The position numbers were made by a program, and so were the translations under genes. 64,000 nucleotides of DNA from Salmonella enterica subsp. diarizonae (GTDB taxonomy: Bacteria > Pseudomonadota > Gammaproteobacteria > Enterobacterales > Enterobacteriaceae): assembly GCF_008692785.1 (NCBI RefSeq), contig NZ_VXJV01000002.1, positions 124,001-188,000 of the forward strand. The letters are read 5' to 3'. Positions 9,795 to 19,837 of the stretch are shown piece by piece (positions within the stretch are counted from its first letter, which is position 1; each line of letters opens with the position of its first letter). Under the pieces are notes generated by a model. The model was not told the DNA's origin, made no database searches, and worked only from the letters and a program-made list of their open reading frames with translations.

Positions 9795-10201
9795 TCTGGA
9801 AACGCGAAGTGACCCTCGATGCGCTAAATGCGATGGGGGAAGGGAATATGGTTGGCCTGCTTGATATCCACTTTGAGCATATTGGGGATGATACGCTGGA
9901 AGCGACAATGCCCGTCGATCATCGCACCAAACAACCGTTCGGCTTGCTGCATGGCGGAGCGTCTGTGGTACTGGCGGAAAGTATCGGTTCGGTCGCAGGC
10001 TATCTGTGTACGCAGGGGGAGCAAAAGGTGGTGGGTCTGGAGGTGAATGCCAACCATGTACGGTCGGCACGTCAGGGGCGCGTGCGGGGCGTCTGTAAAG
10101 CGTTGCATATCGGGGCTCGCCATCAGGTCTGGCAGATAGACATCTTTGATGAACAGGGACGTCTGTGCTGTTCTTCGCGTCTTACTACAGCGATTGTGTG
10201 A
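9791..10201 (+). CDS. menI: 1,4-dihydroxy-2-naphthoyl-CoA hydrolase
   Basis: A 136-residue hot-dog thioesterase (YdiI) that releases 1,4-dihydroxy-2-naphthoate from its CoA ester in menaquinone synthesis. The signature LLHGGASVVLAESIGS lies at about residues 51-66 and contains the catalytic glutamate at position 63. The length equals E. coli MenI. The start overlaps the ydiJ stop as ATGA, implying one operon; with YdiJ this links a flavin dehydrogenase to quinone supply. It could have broader acyl-CoA specificity, as known for YdiI. Confidence 0.93.
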   Translation: MIWKREVTLDALNAMGEGNMVGLLDIHFEHIGDDTLEATMPVDHRTKQPFGLLHGGASVVLAESIGSVAGYLCTQGEQKVVGLEVNANHVRSARQGRVRGVCKALHIGARHQVWQIDIFDEQGRLCCSSRLTTAIV

Positions 10202-10259
10202 CGTTGTCACCGTAAAAGTGTGATGCATATTGCTTTTGGTCAAAATGTGCGCAGAAAAA

Positions 10260-10299
10260 GGTGATATACTGTGCACGTTTACACATAAGCGAGGATGAT
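10260..10299 (+). promoter_or_regulatory. Probable ydiH promoter (extended -10)
   Basis: The sequence TGATATACT at 10262-10270 is a near-consensus extended -10 (TGnTATAAT type). It is followed by a leader of about 25 bases and a GAGGAT ribosome-binding site just before the ydiH ATG. A matching -35 at the right distance is not obvious, which an extended -10 can tolerate. Confidence 0.5.
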
Positions 10300-10488
10300 A
10301 TGTCTACTGATTTAGACCCAACCCAACTGGCGATTGAATTCTTACGCCGTGATAAAACCGAACTTTCTCCCGCGCAGTATCTGAAACGTTTAAAACAGCT
10401 GGAGTTAGAGTTTGCCGATCTCCTCACCCTCTCTGCAACCGAACTGAAAGAAGAGATCTATTTCGCCTGGCGGTTGGGCGTGCATTAA
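10300..10488 (+). CDS. ydiH: Small conserved protein YdiH
   Basis: A 62-residue soluble protein of unknown function beginning MSTDLDPTQLAIEFLRRD and ending EEIYFAWRLGVH, matching E. coli YdiH over its full length. It is largely helical and charged, with no signal peptide or membrane segment. The in-frame start at 10261 is not used in this call because the ATG at 10300 has a proper ribosome-binding site and gives the conserved N-terminus. It appears to have its own promoter. I do not assign a function. Confidence 0.88.
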   Translation: MSTDLDPTQLAIEFLRRDKTELSPAQYLKRLKQLELEFADLLTLSATELKEEIYFAWRLGVH

Positions 10489-10499
10489 TAAAGTCTGTG

Positions 10500-10533
10500 T
10501 AGGCCGGATAAGGCGTTCGCCGCCATCCGGCTA
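10500..10533 (+). repeat. REP element
   Basis: A single REP palindrome (TAGGCCGGATAAGGCG, then CGCCATCCGGCTA as the inverted arm) lies 12 bases after the ydiH stop, a typical intergenic position. Confidence 0.85.
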
Positions 10534-10658
10534 TGTTGCCAGGCAATCTCACCAGACAATTTCATCTGGTAATATGCAATCCCCTTGATTTTGTTTAAAA
10601 AAACACAGATCGCCATTTGTGCTAAAAAGGCGTGCTCTCTTTATGAGATTATTCTTAT

Positions 10659-10755
10659 GCCCCTTCAAGAGCTAAGCCATTAAGAGTGCCGGAGATAAGC
10701 GCCGGATGGGGCCGGAACCCTTAAGCCTGTATTGAACAGACTTAAGGGTTTTTCT
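10659..10755 (+). ncRNA. rydB: Structured small RNA candidate, RydB-like position
   Basis: Between ydiH and the next gene a segment folds on paper: GCCCC at 10659-10663 can pair with GGGGC at 10708-10712, enclosing inner CCGG/CCGG pairs, and a strong terminator follows at 10716-10755. E. coli encodes the sRNA RydB between ydiH and sufA, and this is the matching place. I recognise the location and shape rather than being sure of the sequence; the 5' end is not determined. Alternatively the structure could be the 3' end of the ydiH transcript. Confidence 0.45.
10716..10755. terminator. Rho-independent terminator
   Basis: A perfect ten-base-pair stem AACCCTTAAG (10716-10725) / CTTAAGGGTT (10741-10750), with three further TGT/ACA pairs, is followed by TTTCTTTT on the plus strand. 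It ends the ydiH/sRNA transcript. It sits 20 bases past the convergent symporter gene and could also slow readthrough from that side. Confidence 0.9.
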
Positions 10756-10775
10756 TTTCCCTGGCGCGCAAAAAA

Positions 10776-12122
10776 CTAAGGTCTATCAATAACCGCTGGC
10801 ATGTCGTCAGCCGTGTTATTGTTCAAAATACGGTTAGCCAGCACACCTGACATCATCGATCCGTTAACGTTCAGTGCCGTGCGGGCCATATCAACGATAG
10901 GTTCGATGGCAATAAAAATACCGACCAGCGCAACGGGAAAATTCAACGTCGACAGGACAATCAGCGCCGCGAACGTACCGCCGCCGCCGACGCCGGCTAC
11001 GCCAATGGACCCCAGCGCAATAGCGGGCAACATCGCGACCAGAAAATGCAGCGAGAGCGGATCAATGCCGATGGTGGGCGCAATCATCGCCACCATAATA
11101 GCCGGATAAATCCCGGCACAGCCATTTTGTCCCATACTGGAGCCAAACGAAGCGGAAATATTGGCAATGGTGCTTTGTACGCCAAATTTTTCCTGAGCGG
11201 AAATGGCCAGCGGAATAGAGGCTGCGCTGCTGCGGGAAACAAACGCAAAGGTTAAGACAGGCCAGACCATTCTGAAATAACGTGCTGGATTATTACCGCT
11301 GAGGACCAGCAAAATGGCGTGCACGATAAACATCATTAAAATCGCAATATAACAGGCGCCGATAAAACCAAGTAAGCTGGCGAATTGTTCAAGGCGGTAT
11401 GATGAAAATACGGTAATCATTAATGCCATGACGCCATAGGGCGTTAATGCAATAACGATACGTACCATCTTCATCACCCAGATCTGAATAGCGTTAATGC
11501 CTGCGCTTAATTTCTGACCTTCTTGCGGCGCCTCTTTTTTGACTTTTAACAGGGCGATCCCCGCTATTAGCGTGAAGATAACGATTCCGATAACGGAAAC
11601 ACTTCTGGCCCCCGTAAGATCAAGAAAAATATTCGTCGGGATCAGCGATGTTATCAACTGGGGAATCGACACGGCGGCAGTTTTGTTGACTTCTTCGGTG
11701 GTCAATGTTGACGGCATGTGCACAAAAGCGCTGGCGTCAAGTCCCAGTATATGAGCGGTCAGTAATCCGATAAAACCGGCAATCATCACCAGGCATAACA
11801 TGCACCCGACGATCGTCAGCGACATTTTTCCGATGCCGGCGCTATTTTCCAGTTTATTGATGGCAGAAATAATAGAAATAAAAATTAGCGGTATAGCGAC
11901 CAGTTTTAACAGGTTGACGTAACCATTGCCGACGATGCTGTACCATTCGATAATAGTTTTAGTGTGATTTGCTGAAATAAAATGCAGGGATAAACCAATA
12001 ACAGCCCCTAAAAAGATAGCGATAAAAACGCTTTTCGACAGGGAGTCGCTTTTTTGATTAATTCTGAAGATGACCCACGAGAAAACCAAAAAAAGTGCGA
12101 TATACGCGAGCGTGACAACCAT
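10776..12122 (-). CDS. Dicarboxylate/amino acid:cation symporter (TcyP-like cystine transporter)
   Basis: A 448-residue inner-membrane symporter of the DAACS/SDF family. It has hydrophobic segments throughout, the serine-rich reentrant signature FAFVSRSSAASIPLAI (about 295-310) and the substrate-site stretch MARTALNVNGSM near residue 415. Overall it resembles the E. coli L-cystine importer TcyP (YdjN) more than the dicarboxylate carrier DctA, but at well below orthologue identity, so I leave the symbol blank. Sulfur uptake next to the sulfur-mobilising suf operon is suggestive but unproven. It is convergent with ydiH and divergent from sufA. Confidence 0.8.
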   Translation of the reverse strand: MVVTLAYIALFLVFSWVIFRINQKSDSLSKSVFIAIFLGAVIGLSLHFISANHTKTIIEWYSIVGNGYVNLLKLVAIPLIFISIISAINKLENSAGIGKMSLTIVGCMLCLVMIAGFIGLLTAHILGLDASAFVHMPSTLTTEEVNKTAAVSIPQLITSLIPTNIFLDLTGARSVSVIGIVIFTLIAGIALLKVKKEAPQEGQKLSAGINAIQIWVMKMVRIVIALTPYGVMALMITVFSSYRLEQFASLLGFIGACYIAILMMFIVHAILLVLSGNNPARYFRMVWPVLTFAFVSRSSAASIPLAISAQEKFGVQSTIANISASFGSSMGQNGCAGIYPAIMVAMIAPTIGIDPLSLHFLVAMLPAIALGSIGVAGVGGGGTFAALIVLSTLNFPVALVGIFIAIEPIVDMARTALNVNGSMMSGVLANRILNNNTADDMPAVIDRP

Positions 12123-12548
12123 ATTTTAAGCCTCTTGCCTCATTCAGCACCTGAAATGCCGGAAAGAGTTAACATAAACCTATAGCCCAAACTGAGTTAT
12201 AGAACCGTTGCGGATTATAAAGAGTGGAACGCCAGGTATCCATACAAAAAATGGGGTTCTGACCTCGCTGCCCAACAACGTCGACAGCCTATTAATTAAA
12301 TAGTCATTTTCTATACATCTTTTCGTTTTTGACCTGTCAGAACGGTCAATATCTTTTAACTCATTAAATATCAACATATTAAATGAATTTTTGTCTGTCT
12401 TATGGCCTGGCGGACAGAGTCTATGCTTAATAAAAGGCGCTCAATCTGACCGTTTGTCGGAAAGCCCCTGTGGTTAAGGGGTTGAAGTGATAATCATTAT
12501 CACTAACATGCTGTTATATCCTGGTGATTAAGAACGCGAGGTAACCCT
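12123..12548. promoter_or_regulatory. Symporter-sufA divergent region with Fur/IscR-type operator
   Basis: A 426-base gap. The perfect palindrome GTGATAATCATTATCAC at 12487-12503, about 45 bases before sufA, fits the Fur box; the suf promoter of E. coli also takes IscR and OxyR here. A small hairpin CCCCTGTGGTTAAGGGG lies just upstream at about 12467-12483. The stretch 12130-12450 is AT-rich and should hold the symporter promoter; the open frame at 12180-12377 has no coding signs and I do not call it. Confidence 0.75.
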
Positions 12549-12917
12549 ATGGAATTGCATTCAGGAACGTTTAACCCGGAGGACTTCCCCTGGCAAGGGC
12601 TGACGTTAACGCCAGCGGCGGCGACGCACATACGTGAACTGGCGGCAAAGCAGCCGGGCATGTTGGGCGTGCGGTTAAGCGTAAAACAGACGGGATGTGC
12701 CGGATTCGGCTATGTTCTGGATACCGTTCGGGAACCGGATAAAGACGATCTGGTTTTTGAAGTCGAAGGTGCAAAGCTCTTCGCGCCGTTACAGGCGATG
12801 CCTTTTATTGACGGAACAGAAGTGGATTACGTACAGGAAGGGCTGAACCAGTTATTTAAATTTCATAACCCCAAAGCCCAGAATGAATGCGGCTGCGGCG
12901 AAAGTTTTGGGGTATAG
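12549..12917 (+). CDS. sufA: Fe-S cluster A-type carrier SufA
   Basis: A 122-residue A-type carrier that accepts Fe-S clusters from the SufBCD scaffold and hands them to apoproteins. The three ligand cysteines are in place: Cys50 in [10 protein letters not shown], and Cys114 and Cys116 in [11 protein letters not shown]. First gene of sufABCDSE, the stress-induced Fe-S assembly system used under iron starvation and oxidative stress, consistent with the Fur-type palindrome upstream. The stop is only eight bases before sufB. Confidence 0.97.
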   Translation: MELHSGTFNPEDFPWQGLTLTPAAATHIRELAAKQPGMLGVRLSVKQTGCAGFGYVLDTVREPDKDDLVFEVEGAKLFAPLQAMPFIDGTEVDYVQEGLNQLFKFHNPKAQNECGCGESFGV

Positions 12918-12925
12918 GCGGTACT

Positions 12926-14413
12926 ATGTCTCGTAATACTGAAGCAACGGAAGAGGTCGGCATCTGGACAGGCGGACGCCTTAATTACAAAGAAGGATTT
13001 TTCACGCAATTACCCACTGATGAACTGGCAAAAGGCATCAGCGAAGAGGTGGTGCGTGCGATTTCCGCAAAGCGTAACGAACCTGAGTGGATGCTGGAAT
13101 TTCGTCTCAATGCCTATAGAGCCTGGCTGGAAATGGATGAACCGCACTGGCTGAAGGCGCACTACGATAAACTGAACTATCAGGACTACAGCTATTACTC
13201 TGCGCCATCATGCGGAAACTGCGACGATAGCTGCGTTTCCCAGCCGGGAGCCGTACAGCAAACAGGCGCGAATACTTTTCTGAGTAAAGAGGTTGAAGAC
13301 GCCTTCGAGCAGCTTGGCGTTCCCGTTCGCGAAGGGAAAGAGGTCGCCGTAGATGCGATTTTTGACTCTGTCTCCGTGGCGACCACATACCGTGAAAAAC
13401 TGGCGGAGCAGGGCATTATTTTCTGTTCTTTTGGTGAAGCGATACACGATCACCCTGACCTGGTCAGGAAATATCTTGGCACCGTCGTTCCGGGGAACGA
13501 TAACTTTTTTGCCGCGCTGAATGCGGCGGTCGCTTCCGATGGGACGTTTATCTATGTTCCCAAAGGCGTGCGTTGCCCAATGGAGCTATCCACTTATTTT
13601 CGCATTAACGCCGAGAAAACCGGTCAGTTTGAGCGCACGATTCTGGTGGCAGATGAAGGCAGCTATGTGAGTTATATCGAAGGATGCTCCGCGCCCGTAC
13701 GCGACAGTTATCAACTCCACGCCGCGGTAGTGGAAGTCATCATCCATAAAGACGCTGAAGTAAAATACTCCACCGTACAAAACTGGTTCCCGGGCGACAA
13801 CAACACGGGCGGCATTCTGAACTTTGTGACCAAGCGTGCGTTGTGCGAAGGGGAAAACAGCAAGATGTCCTGGACTCAGTCGGAAACCGGTTCGGCGATT
13901 ACCTGGAAATACCCGAGCTGTATTCTGCGCGGTGATAATTCTATCGGCGAGTTCTATTCCGTGGCGCTGACCAGCGGACATCAGCAGGCTGACACCGGCA
14001 CCAAAATGATCCATATCGGTAAAAACACGCGCTCGACCATTATCTCAAAAGGCATTTCCGCCGGGCACAGCCAGAACAGCTACCGTGGGCTGGTAAAAAT
14101 TATGCCGACGGCGACCAACGCCCGAAATTTCACACAATGCGACTCCATGTTGATTGGCGCGGACTGCGGCGCGCATACGTTCCCGTATGTTGAATGCCGT
14201 AATAACAGCGCGCAGCTAGAGCACGAGGCGACAACATCACGCATCGGTGAAGATCAGCTTTTCTATTGCCTGCAACGCGGCATCAGCGAAGAAGACGCTA
14301 TTTCGATGATCGTCAACGGTTTCTGTAAAGACGTTTTCTCGGAACTGCCGCTGGAGTTTGCCGTTGAAGCGCAAAAACTGCTGGCGATTAGTCTTGAGCA
14401 CAGCGTCGGTTAA
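12926..14413 (+). CDS. sufB: Fe-S cluster assembly scaffold SufB
   Basis: A 495-residue scaffold subunit of the SufBC2D complex on which nascent clusters are built. The C-terminal beta-helix core carries Cys405 ([11 protein letters not shown]), the residue shown in E. coli to be needed for cluster formation. An N-terminal cysteine cluster CGNCDDSC is also present. An upstream in-frame start at 12887 would run into sufA; the ATG at 12926 gives the conserved [11 protein letters not shown] and the standard length. Confidence 0.97.
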   Translation: MSRNTEATEEVGIWTGGRLNYKEGFFTQLPTDELAKGISEEVVRAISAKRNEPEWMLEFRLNAYRAWLEMDEPHWLKAHYDKLNYQDYSYYSAPSCGNCDDSCVSQPGAVQQTGANTFLSKEVEDAFEQLGVPVREGKEVAVDAIFDSVSVATTYREKLAEQGIIFCSFGEAIHDHPDLVRKYLGTVVPGNDNFFAALNAAVASDGTFIYVPKGVRCPMELSTYFRINAEKTGQFERTILVADEGSYVSYIEGCSAPVRDSYQLHAAVVEVIIHKDAEVKYSTVQNWFPGDNNTGGILNFVTKRALCEGENSKMSWTQSETGSAITWKYPSCILRGDNSIGEFYSVALTSGHQQADTGTKMIHIGKNTRSTIISKGISAGHSQNSYRGLVKIMPTATNARNFTQCDSMLIGADCGAHTFPYVECRNNSAQLEHEATTSRIGEDQLFYCLQRGISEEDAISMIVNGFCKDVFSELPLEFAVEAQKLLAISLEHSVG

Positions 14414-14429
14414 TGATTAAGGAAAACCC

Positions 14430-15176
14430 ATGTTAAGCATCAAAGAGTTACAGGTCAGTGTGGAAGAAAAAGCAATTTTGCGTGGCCTGAATCTGGAGAT
14501 TCGCCCCGGCGAAGTTCACGCCATTATGGGGCCGAACGGTTCCGGAAAAAGCACGCTCTCCGCTACTCTGGCGGGACGTGAAGATTATGAGGTCACTGGC
14601 GGCTCGGTTACGTTCAAAGGTAAAGATCTGCTTGAACTGTCGCCGGAAGAACGGGCGGGCGAAGGGATTTTTATGGCCTTCCAGTACCCGGTAGAAATCC
14701 CCGGCGTCAGTAACCAGTTTTTCCTGCAAACCGCGCTGAATGCCGTGCGCGCCTACCGAGGGCAGGCGTCGTTGGATCGCTTTGATTTTCAGGATCTGAT
14801 GGAAGAAAAGATCGCATTGCTGAAAATGCCGGAAGATTTACTGACCCGTTCGGTAAACGTCGGTTTTTCCGGCGGGGAGAAAAAGCGCAATGATATTTTG
14901 CAAATGGCGGTGCTGGAGCCGGAACTGTGCATCCTTGATGAGTCTGACTCCGGACTGGACATCGATGCGTTGAAAATTGTGGCGGAAGGCGTCAACGCGC
15001 TACGCGACGATAAACGCGCTTTTATTATCGTGACCCACTATCAGCGCATACTGGACTACATCAAGCCCGATTACGTCCATGTCCTCTATCAGGGGCGAAT
15101 TGTCCGATCCGGCGATTTTACTCTGGTCAAACAACTGGAGGAGCAGGGTTATGGCTGGCTTACCGAACAGCAGTAA
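14430..15176 (+). CDS. sufC: Fe-S assembly ATPase SufC
   Basis: A 248-residue ABC-type ATPase that drives conformational change of SufBD during cluster assembly; it is cytosolic, not a transporter. Walker A is GPNGSGKST with Lys40, the signature is FSGGEKKRNDI, Walker B is LCILDESDSGLD, and the switch histidine is in IIVTHYQR. It follows sufB by 16 bases and overlaps sufD by 26 bases, so SufC and SufD are likely coupled. Confidence 0.97.
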   Translation: MLSIKELQVSVEEKAILRGLNLEIRPGEVHAIMGPNGSGKSTLSATLAGREDYEVTGGSVTFKGKDLLELSPEERAGEGIFMAFQYPVEIPGVSNQFFLQTALNAVRAYRGQASLDRFDFQDLMEEKIALLKMPEDLLTRSVNVGFSGGEKKRNDILQMAVLEPELCILDESDSGLDIDALKIVAEGVNALRDDKRAFIIVTHYQRILDYIKPDYVHVLYQGRIVRSGDFTLVKQLEEQGYGWLTEQQ

Positions 15177-16422
15177 AGCGCTACAACAATGGCAGCATCT
15201 CTTTGAAGAGAAAGGAGAAAGTCGAACTGAGCAGGCAAGACAACATTTACAACAGATGTTGCGTCTGGGATTGCCAACGCGTAAACATGAAGACTGGAAA
15301 TACACACCGCTGGAGGGCTTAACTCATAGCCAGTTTATCCAGCAGTTTGCGACTATCAGCGCCGTACAGCGTGATGCGTTGGCGTTGCAAATCGATGCCG
15401 TGCGGCTGGTGTTTGTCGACGGGCGGTTTATGCCAGAGCTCAGTGATAGCACGCAAAACAGCGGATTTGACGTTAGCGTCATGGATGAGCGCCAGACGCT
15501 TGCCGCGCCGGTACAGCCCGAGGTTTTTCTGCATCTGACGGAAAGCCTGGCGCAATGTGTTACGTATATACAGGTACGGCAAAATCAGCGTCCGACCAGA
15601 CCGCTACTGTTAATGCATATCACCCAGGGCGTGGCTGGCGACGAGCTAAACACTGCGCATTATCGCCACCATCTGGCGCTGGCGGAGGGCGCGGAGGCGA
15701 CGGTTATTGAGCATTATGTCAGCCTTACAGAGGCAAAACATTTTACCGGCGCGCGTCTGACGATGAAAGTTGCAGGGAATGCGCAACTGCGCCATATCAA
15801 ACTGGCGTTTGAAAATGCGTCCAGCTATCACTTTGCGCATAACGATCTTCTGCTGGCGACAGACGCCTCGGCGTTTAGCCACAGTTTTCTGCTGGGCGCC
15901 GCAGTACTACGTCACCACACCAGCACACAACTGAATGGCGAAAACGCGACGCTTCGACTTAATAGCCTGGCGATGCCGGTAAAAAATGAAGTCTGCGATA
16001 CGCGGACATGGCTGGAACATAACAAAGGCTACTGTAACAGCCGCCAGTTGCACAAGACCATCGTCAGCGACAAAGGACGCGCGGTCTTTAATGGTCTGAT
16101 CAACGTGGCACAACACGCCATTAAAACCGATGGTCAGATGACCAATAATAACCTGCTATTAGGGAAACTGGCCGAAGTCGATACCAAACCGCAATTAGAG
16201 ATCTATGCCGATGACGTGAAGTGCAGCCACGGCGCGACGATCGGGCGTATTGACGATGAGCAGATGTTTTATCTGCAATCACGCGGCATCAGGCAGCAGG
16301 AGGCGCGGCACATGATTCTTTACGCGTTTGCCGCAGAGTTAACGGAAGCTATCCATGATAGCGCCCTTAAACAGCAGGTACTGGCGCGAATTGGCCAGCG
16401 ACTGCCCGGAGGCTTAGCATGA
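15151..16422 (+). CDS. sufD: Fe-S assembly protein SufD
   Basis: A 423-residue partner of SufB and SufC, needed for iron entry into the scaffold. It shares the SufB-type core ([40 protein letters not shown]), including a histidine in CSHGAT that is conserved in the family. The start at 15151, inside the end of sufC, gives [14 protein letters not shown], the family N-terminus. The stop overlaps sufS by four bases (ATGA). Confidence 0.97.
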   Translation: MAGLPNSSKALQQWQHLFEEKGESRTEQARQHLQQMLRLGLPTRKHEDWKYTPLEGLTHSQFIQQFATISAVQRDALALQIDAVRLVFVDGRFMPELSDSTQNSGFDVSVMDERQTLAAPVQPEVFLHLTESLAQCVTYIQVRQNQRPTRPLLLMHITQGVAGDELNTAHYRHHLALAEGAEATVIEHYVSLTEAKHFTGARLTMKVAGNAQLRHIKLAFENASSYHFAHNDLLLATDASAFSHSFLLGAAVLRHHTSTQLNGENATLRLNSLAMPVKNEVCDTRTWLEHNKGYCNSRQLHKTIVSDKGRAVFNGLINVAQHAIKTDGQMTNNNLLLGKLAEVDTKPQLEIYADDVKCSHGATIGRIDDEQMFYLQSRGIRQQEARHMILYAFAAELTEAIHDSALKQQVLARIGQRLPGGLA

Positions 16423-17639
16423 CATTTTCTGTTGAAAAGGTACGGGCGGATTTTCCCATATTGCAACGTGAAATTAACGGCCTGCCGCTGGCTTACCTGG
16501 ACAGCGCAGCCAGCGCCCAAAAACCCAATCAGGTGATTGACGCTGAATCTGCCTTCTACCGTCACGGCTACGCTGCGGTACATCGTGGTATCCATACGTT
16601 AAGCGCGCAGGCGACCGAAAGCATGGAGAATGTGCGTAAGCAGGCGTCGCGGTTTATTAACGCCCGCTCCGCAGAAGAACTGGTTTTCGTGCGCGGTACG
16701 ACGGAGGGCATTAACCTTGTCGCCAACAGTTGGGGAACGGAAAATATTCGCGCCGGGGATAACATTATTATCAGCGAGATGGAGCATCACGCTAACATCG
16801 TTCCCTGGCAGATGCTGTGCGAGCGCAAAGGCGCTGAACTGCGCGTGATCCCATTGAATCCTGACGGTACGCTACGGCTGGAGATTTTAGCAACGCTGTT
16901 CGATGACCGAACCCGGCTGTTGGCCATTACCCATGTTTCCAACGTGCTGGGGACGGAAAACCCGCTGCCGGACATGATTGCGCTGGCGCGCCAGCATGGG
17001 GCGAAAGTGCTGGTGGATGGCGCACAGGCTGTGATGCATCATGCTGTTGACGTCCAGGCGTTGGACTGCGATTTTTACGTTTTTTCCGGCCATAAACTCT
17101 ACGGGCCGACCGGCATCGGTATTCTGTATGTTAAAGAGGCGTTGCTGCAAGAGATGCCGCCGTGGGAAGGGGGCGGGTCGATGATCGCGACTGTTAGCCT
17201 GACGCAGGGAACGACATGGGCGAAGGCGCCCTGGCGTTTTGAAGCGGGAACGCCGAATACTGGCGGTATCATCGGTCTCGGCGCGGCAATTGACTATGTG
17301 ACGTCGCTGGGCCTGGATAAGATTGGCGATTATGAGCAAATACTGATGCACTATGCGCTGGAGCAACTGGCGCAGGTGCCTGATATTACGCTATATGGTC
17401 CGGCGCAGCGGTTGGGCGTCGTCGCTTTTAACCTGGGTAAACACCATGCTTATGACGTTGGCAGCTTCCTTGATAATTACGGTATCGCGGTACGAACGGG
17501 GCATCACTGCGCGATGCCGCTCATGGCCTGGTATGGCGTGCCGGCAATGTGCCGGGCTTCGCTGGCGATGTATAACACCCATGAAGAAGTGGACCGACTG
17601 GTGGCAGGATTAACGCGTATCCACCGTTTATTAGGATAA
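16419..17639 (+). CDS. sufS: Cysteine desulfurase SufS
   Basis: A 406-residue PLP-dependent class V aminotransferase-fold enzyme that removes sulfur from cysteine, giving alanine and an enzyme persulfide. PLP-binding Lys226 lies in FSGHKLYGP, and the persulfide cysteine Cys364 in [10 protein letters not shown]. The length is that of E. coli SufS. It passes sulfur to SufE, encoded 12 bases downstream. Confidence 0.97.
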   Translation: MTFSVEKVRADFPILQREINGLPLAYLDSAASAQKPNQVIDAESAFYRHGYAAVHRGIHTLSAQATESMENVRKQASRFINARSAEELVFVRGTTEGINLVANSWGTENIRAGDNIIISEMEHHANIVPWQMLCERKGAELRVIPLNPDGTLRLEILATLFDDRTRLLAITHVSNVLGTENPLPDMIALARQHGAKVLVDGAQAVMHHAVDVQALDCDFYVFSGHKLYGPTGIGILYVKEALLQEMPPWEGGGSMIATVSLTQGTTWAKAPWRFEAGTPNTGGIIGLGAAIDYVTSLGLDKIGDYEQILMHYALEQLAQVPDITLYGPAQRLGVVAFNLGKHHAYDVGSFLDNYGIAVRTGHHCAMPLMAWYGVPAMCRASLAMYNTHEEVDRLVAGLTRIHRLLG

Positions 17640-17651
17640 CAGTGAGGTTTT

Positions 17652-18068
17652 ATGGCTGCGCTACCGGATAAAGAAAAATTGCTGCGTAACTTTATGCGTT
17701 GCGCTAATTGGGAAGAGAAATATTTATATATTATTGAGTTGGGGCAGCGCCTGGCGGAATTAAATACGCAGGATCGTAATCCGCAAAATACGATTCAGGG
17801 CTGTCAGAGCCAGGTGTGGATCGTGATGCGGCGAAACGCTGGCGGCATTATCGAATTGCAGGGCGACAGCGACGCGACGATCGTCAAAGGCCTTATGGCG
17901 GTGGTGTTTATTTTGTACCACCAAATGACGGCGCAGGATATTGTGCATTTTGATGTACGGCCATGGTTTGAAAAAATGGCGCTTGCGCAGCACCTCACGC
18001 CTTCCCGTTCTCAGGGGCTGGAAGCAATGATTCGCGCAATTCGCGCTAAGGCCGCCACTCTTAGCTAA
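17652..18068 (+). CDS. sufE: Sulfur acceptor SufE
   Basis: A 138-residue sulfur acceptor that stimulates SufS and relays sulfur to SufB. The acceptor Cys51 sits in IQGCQSQVW. Last gene of the suf operon; the next gene, ldtE, starts 154 bases later and has its own ribosome-binding site (GGAGG at about 18210). Full length, no defect seen. Confidence 0.96.
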   Translation: MAALPDKEKLLRNFMRCANWEEKYLYIIELGQRLAELNTQDRNPQNTIQGCQSQVWIVMRRNAGGIIELQGDSDATIVKGLMAVVFILYHQMTAQDIVHFDVRPWFEKMALAQHLTPSRSQGLEAMIRAIRAKAATLS

Positions 18069-18222
18069 ACTATACAGACAGCGTTCTACCTGATGTCAAA
18101 TCCTTTGCCGGACGGCGACGTCGCTTTATCCATAGTGGACAGAGCGTGTATTTTGTTGTTCTGATAAGCGAAGCGCTATCAGTCGTCGCAGGGGACATCA
18201 CCAGGAATACAGGAGGTTTGGT

Positions 18223-19224
18223 ATGAAACGTGCGTCTTTCATTACTCTTACATTTATCAGCGCGTATAGCGCGTTACAGGCGGCCTGGGCGGTTGATTAT
18301 CCATTGCCGCCCGAAGGCAGCCGTCTTATTGGTCAGAATCAAACCTATACCGTACAGGAAGGTGATAAAAACCTGCAGGCTATCGCCCGGCGTTTTGATA
18401 CGGCGGCGATGCTCATTCTTGAAGCGAACAATACGATTGCGCCGGTGCCTAAGCCTGGTACGTTAATTACCATTCCCTCGCAGATGCTATTGCCGGATGC
18501 GCCCAGGGAAGGCGTTATCGTCAACCTCGCGGAGCTACGGTTGTATTATTACCCGCCGGGAGAAAATCGCGTTCAGGTGTATCCCATCGGCATCGGTTTG
18601 CAGGGACTGGAGACTCCCGTCATGGACACCCGGATAGGGCAAAAGATCCCCAACCCGACGTGGACGCCGACGGCGGGCATACGCCAACGTTCGCTTGAGC
18701 GGGGGATCACGCTACCGCCGGTGATCCCTGCCGGGCCAAATAACCCGCTGGGACGCTATGCGCTGCGTCTGGCGCACGGTAATGGAGAATATCTTATTCA
18801 TGGCACCAGCGCGCCGGATAGCGTTGGCCTGCGCGTGAGCTCCGGTTGCATTCGCATGAATGCGCCTGACATTAAAGCGTTATTTGCGCAGGTCAGAACG
18901 GGGACGCCGGTAAAAGTGATTAACCAGCCGGTGAAATTCTCTGTCGAGCCGAATGGCATTCGTTATGTAGAGGTGCACCGGCCGCTATCACCGGAAGAAG
19001 AGCAAAACGTGCAGACGATGCCTTACGCGCTGCCTACGGAGTTTACCTCGTTCAGAAACGCGGAAGGGGTGGATAGTCGCCTGGTCGATAAGGCGCTATA
19101 CCGGCGAGCCGGGTATCCTGTCAGCGTGAGCGCCAGGCAGACGTCGGTGGCAAATACGACAGCAGTCGAATCCGCTCAGAACGGTTTTGTCGGGGAAGAG
19201 GGGCAAACGCGCGCGACGCAGTAG
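18223..19224 (+). CDS. ldtE: L,D-transpeptidase LdtE (YnhG)
   Basis: A 333-residue periplasmic enzyme that forms 3-3 (mDAP-mDAP) crosslinks in peptidoglycan. It has a signal peptide of about 23 residues ending near QAAWA, a LysM-like segment ([20 protein letters not shown], about 43-62) and a YkuD catalytic domain with [20 protein letters not shown], catalytic Cys209. It lies next to lpp, whose product is attached to the same mDAP residues by sibling enzymes of this family. Assignment to LdtE rather than LdtA/B/C rests on the suf-ldtE-lpp neighbourhood. Confidence 0.93.
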   Translation: MKRASFITLTFISAYSALQAAWAVDYPLPPEGSRLIGQNQTYTVQEGDKNLQAIARRFDTAAMLILEANNTIAPVPKPGTLITIPSQMLLPDAPREGVIVNLAELRLYYYPPGENRVQVYPIGIGLQGLETPVMDTRIGQKIPNPTWTPTAGIRQRSLERGITLPPVIPAGPNNPLGRYALRLAHGNGEYLIHGTSAPDSVGLRVSSGCIRMNAPDIKALFAQVRTGTPVKVINQPVKFSVEPNGIRYVEVHRPLSPEEEQNVQTMPYALPTEFTSFRNAEGVDSRLVDKALYRRAGYPVSVSARQTSVANTTAVESAQNGFVGEEGQTRATQ

Positions 19225-19246
19225 CTTTCGCGGCAAACAGACGGAC

Positions 19247-19278
19247 AAAAAAATGGCGCACAATGTGCGCCATTTTTA
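19247..19278. terminator. Bidirectional terminator between ldtE and lpp
   Basis: Perfect 11-base-pair stem (19251-19261 / 19265-19275, core TGGCGCAC/GTGCGCCA) with A-run on one side and T-run on the other, so it can stop transcripts of both convergent genes. The lpp stop lies about 15 bases away. Confidence 0.9.
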
Positions 19279-19292
19279 TTACGCAGGTACTA

Positions 19293-19783
<491 letters not shown>

Positions 19784-19811
19784 AAAAAAAGCGCCGCGAG
19801 GGCGCTTTTTT
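19784..19811. terminator. pykF terminator
   Basis: AAAAAAAGCGCC, five-base loop, GGCGCTTTTTT: a short GC stem flanked by A and T runs, 26 bases after the pykF stop. It acts on the minus strand for pykF and is symmetric. Confidence 0.9.
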
Positions 19812-19837
19812 AAACAACTTAATTCACATAACAATTA

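Noticed and set aside
10191..10214. TGTGACGTTGTCACC after menI as a CRP site
   Set aside because: The half-sites are five bases apart rather than six, so it does not fit the CRP geometry.
12180..12377. 65-codon minus-strand frame upstream of the symporter gene
   Set aside because: No ribosome-binding site, no recognisable motif, AT-rich regulatory DNA.
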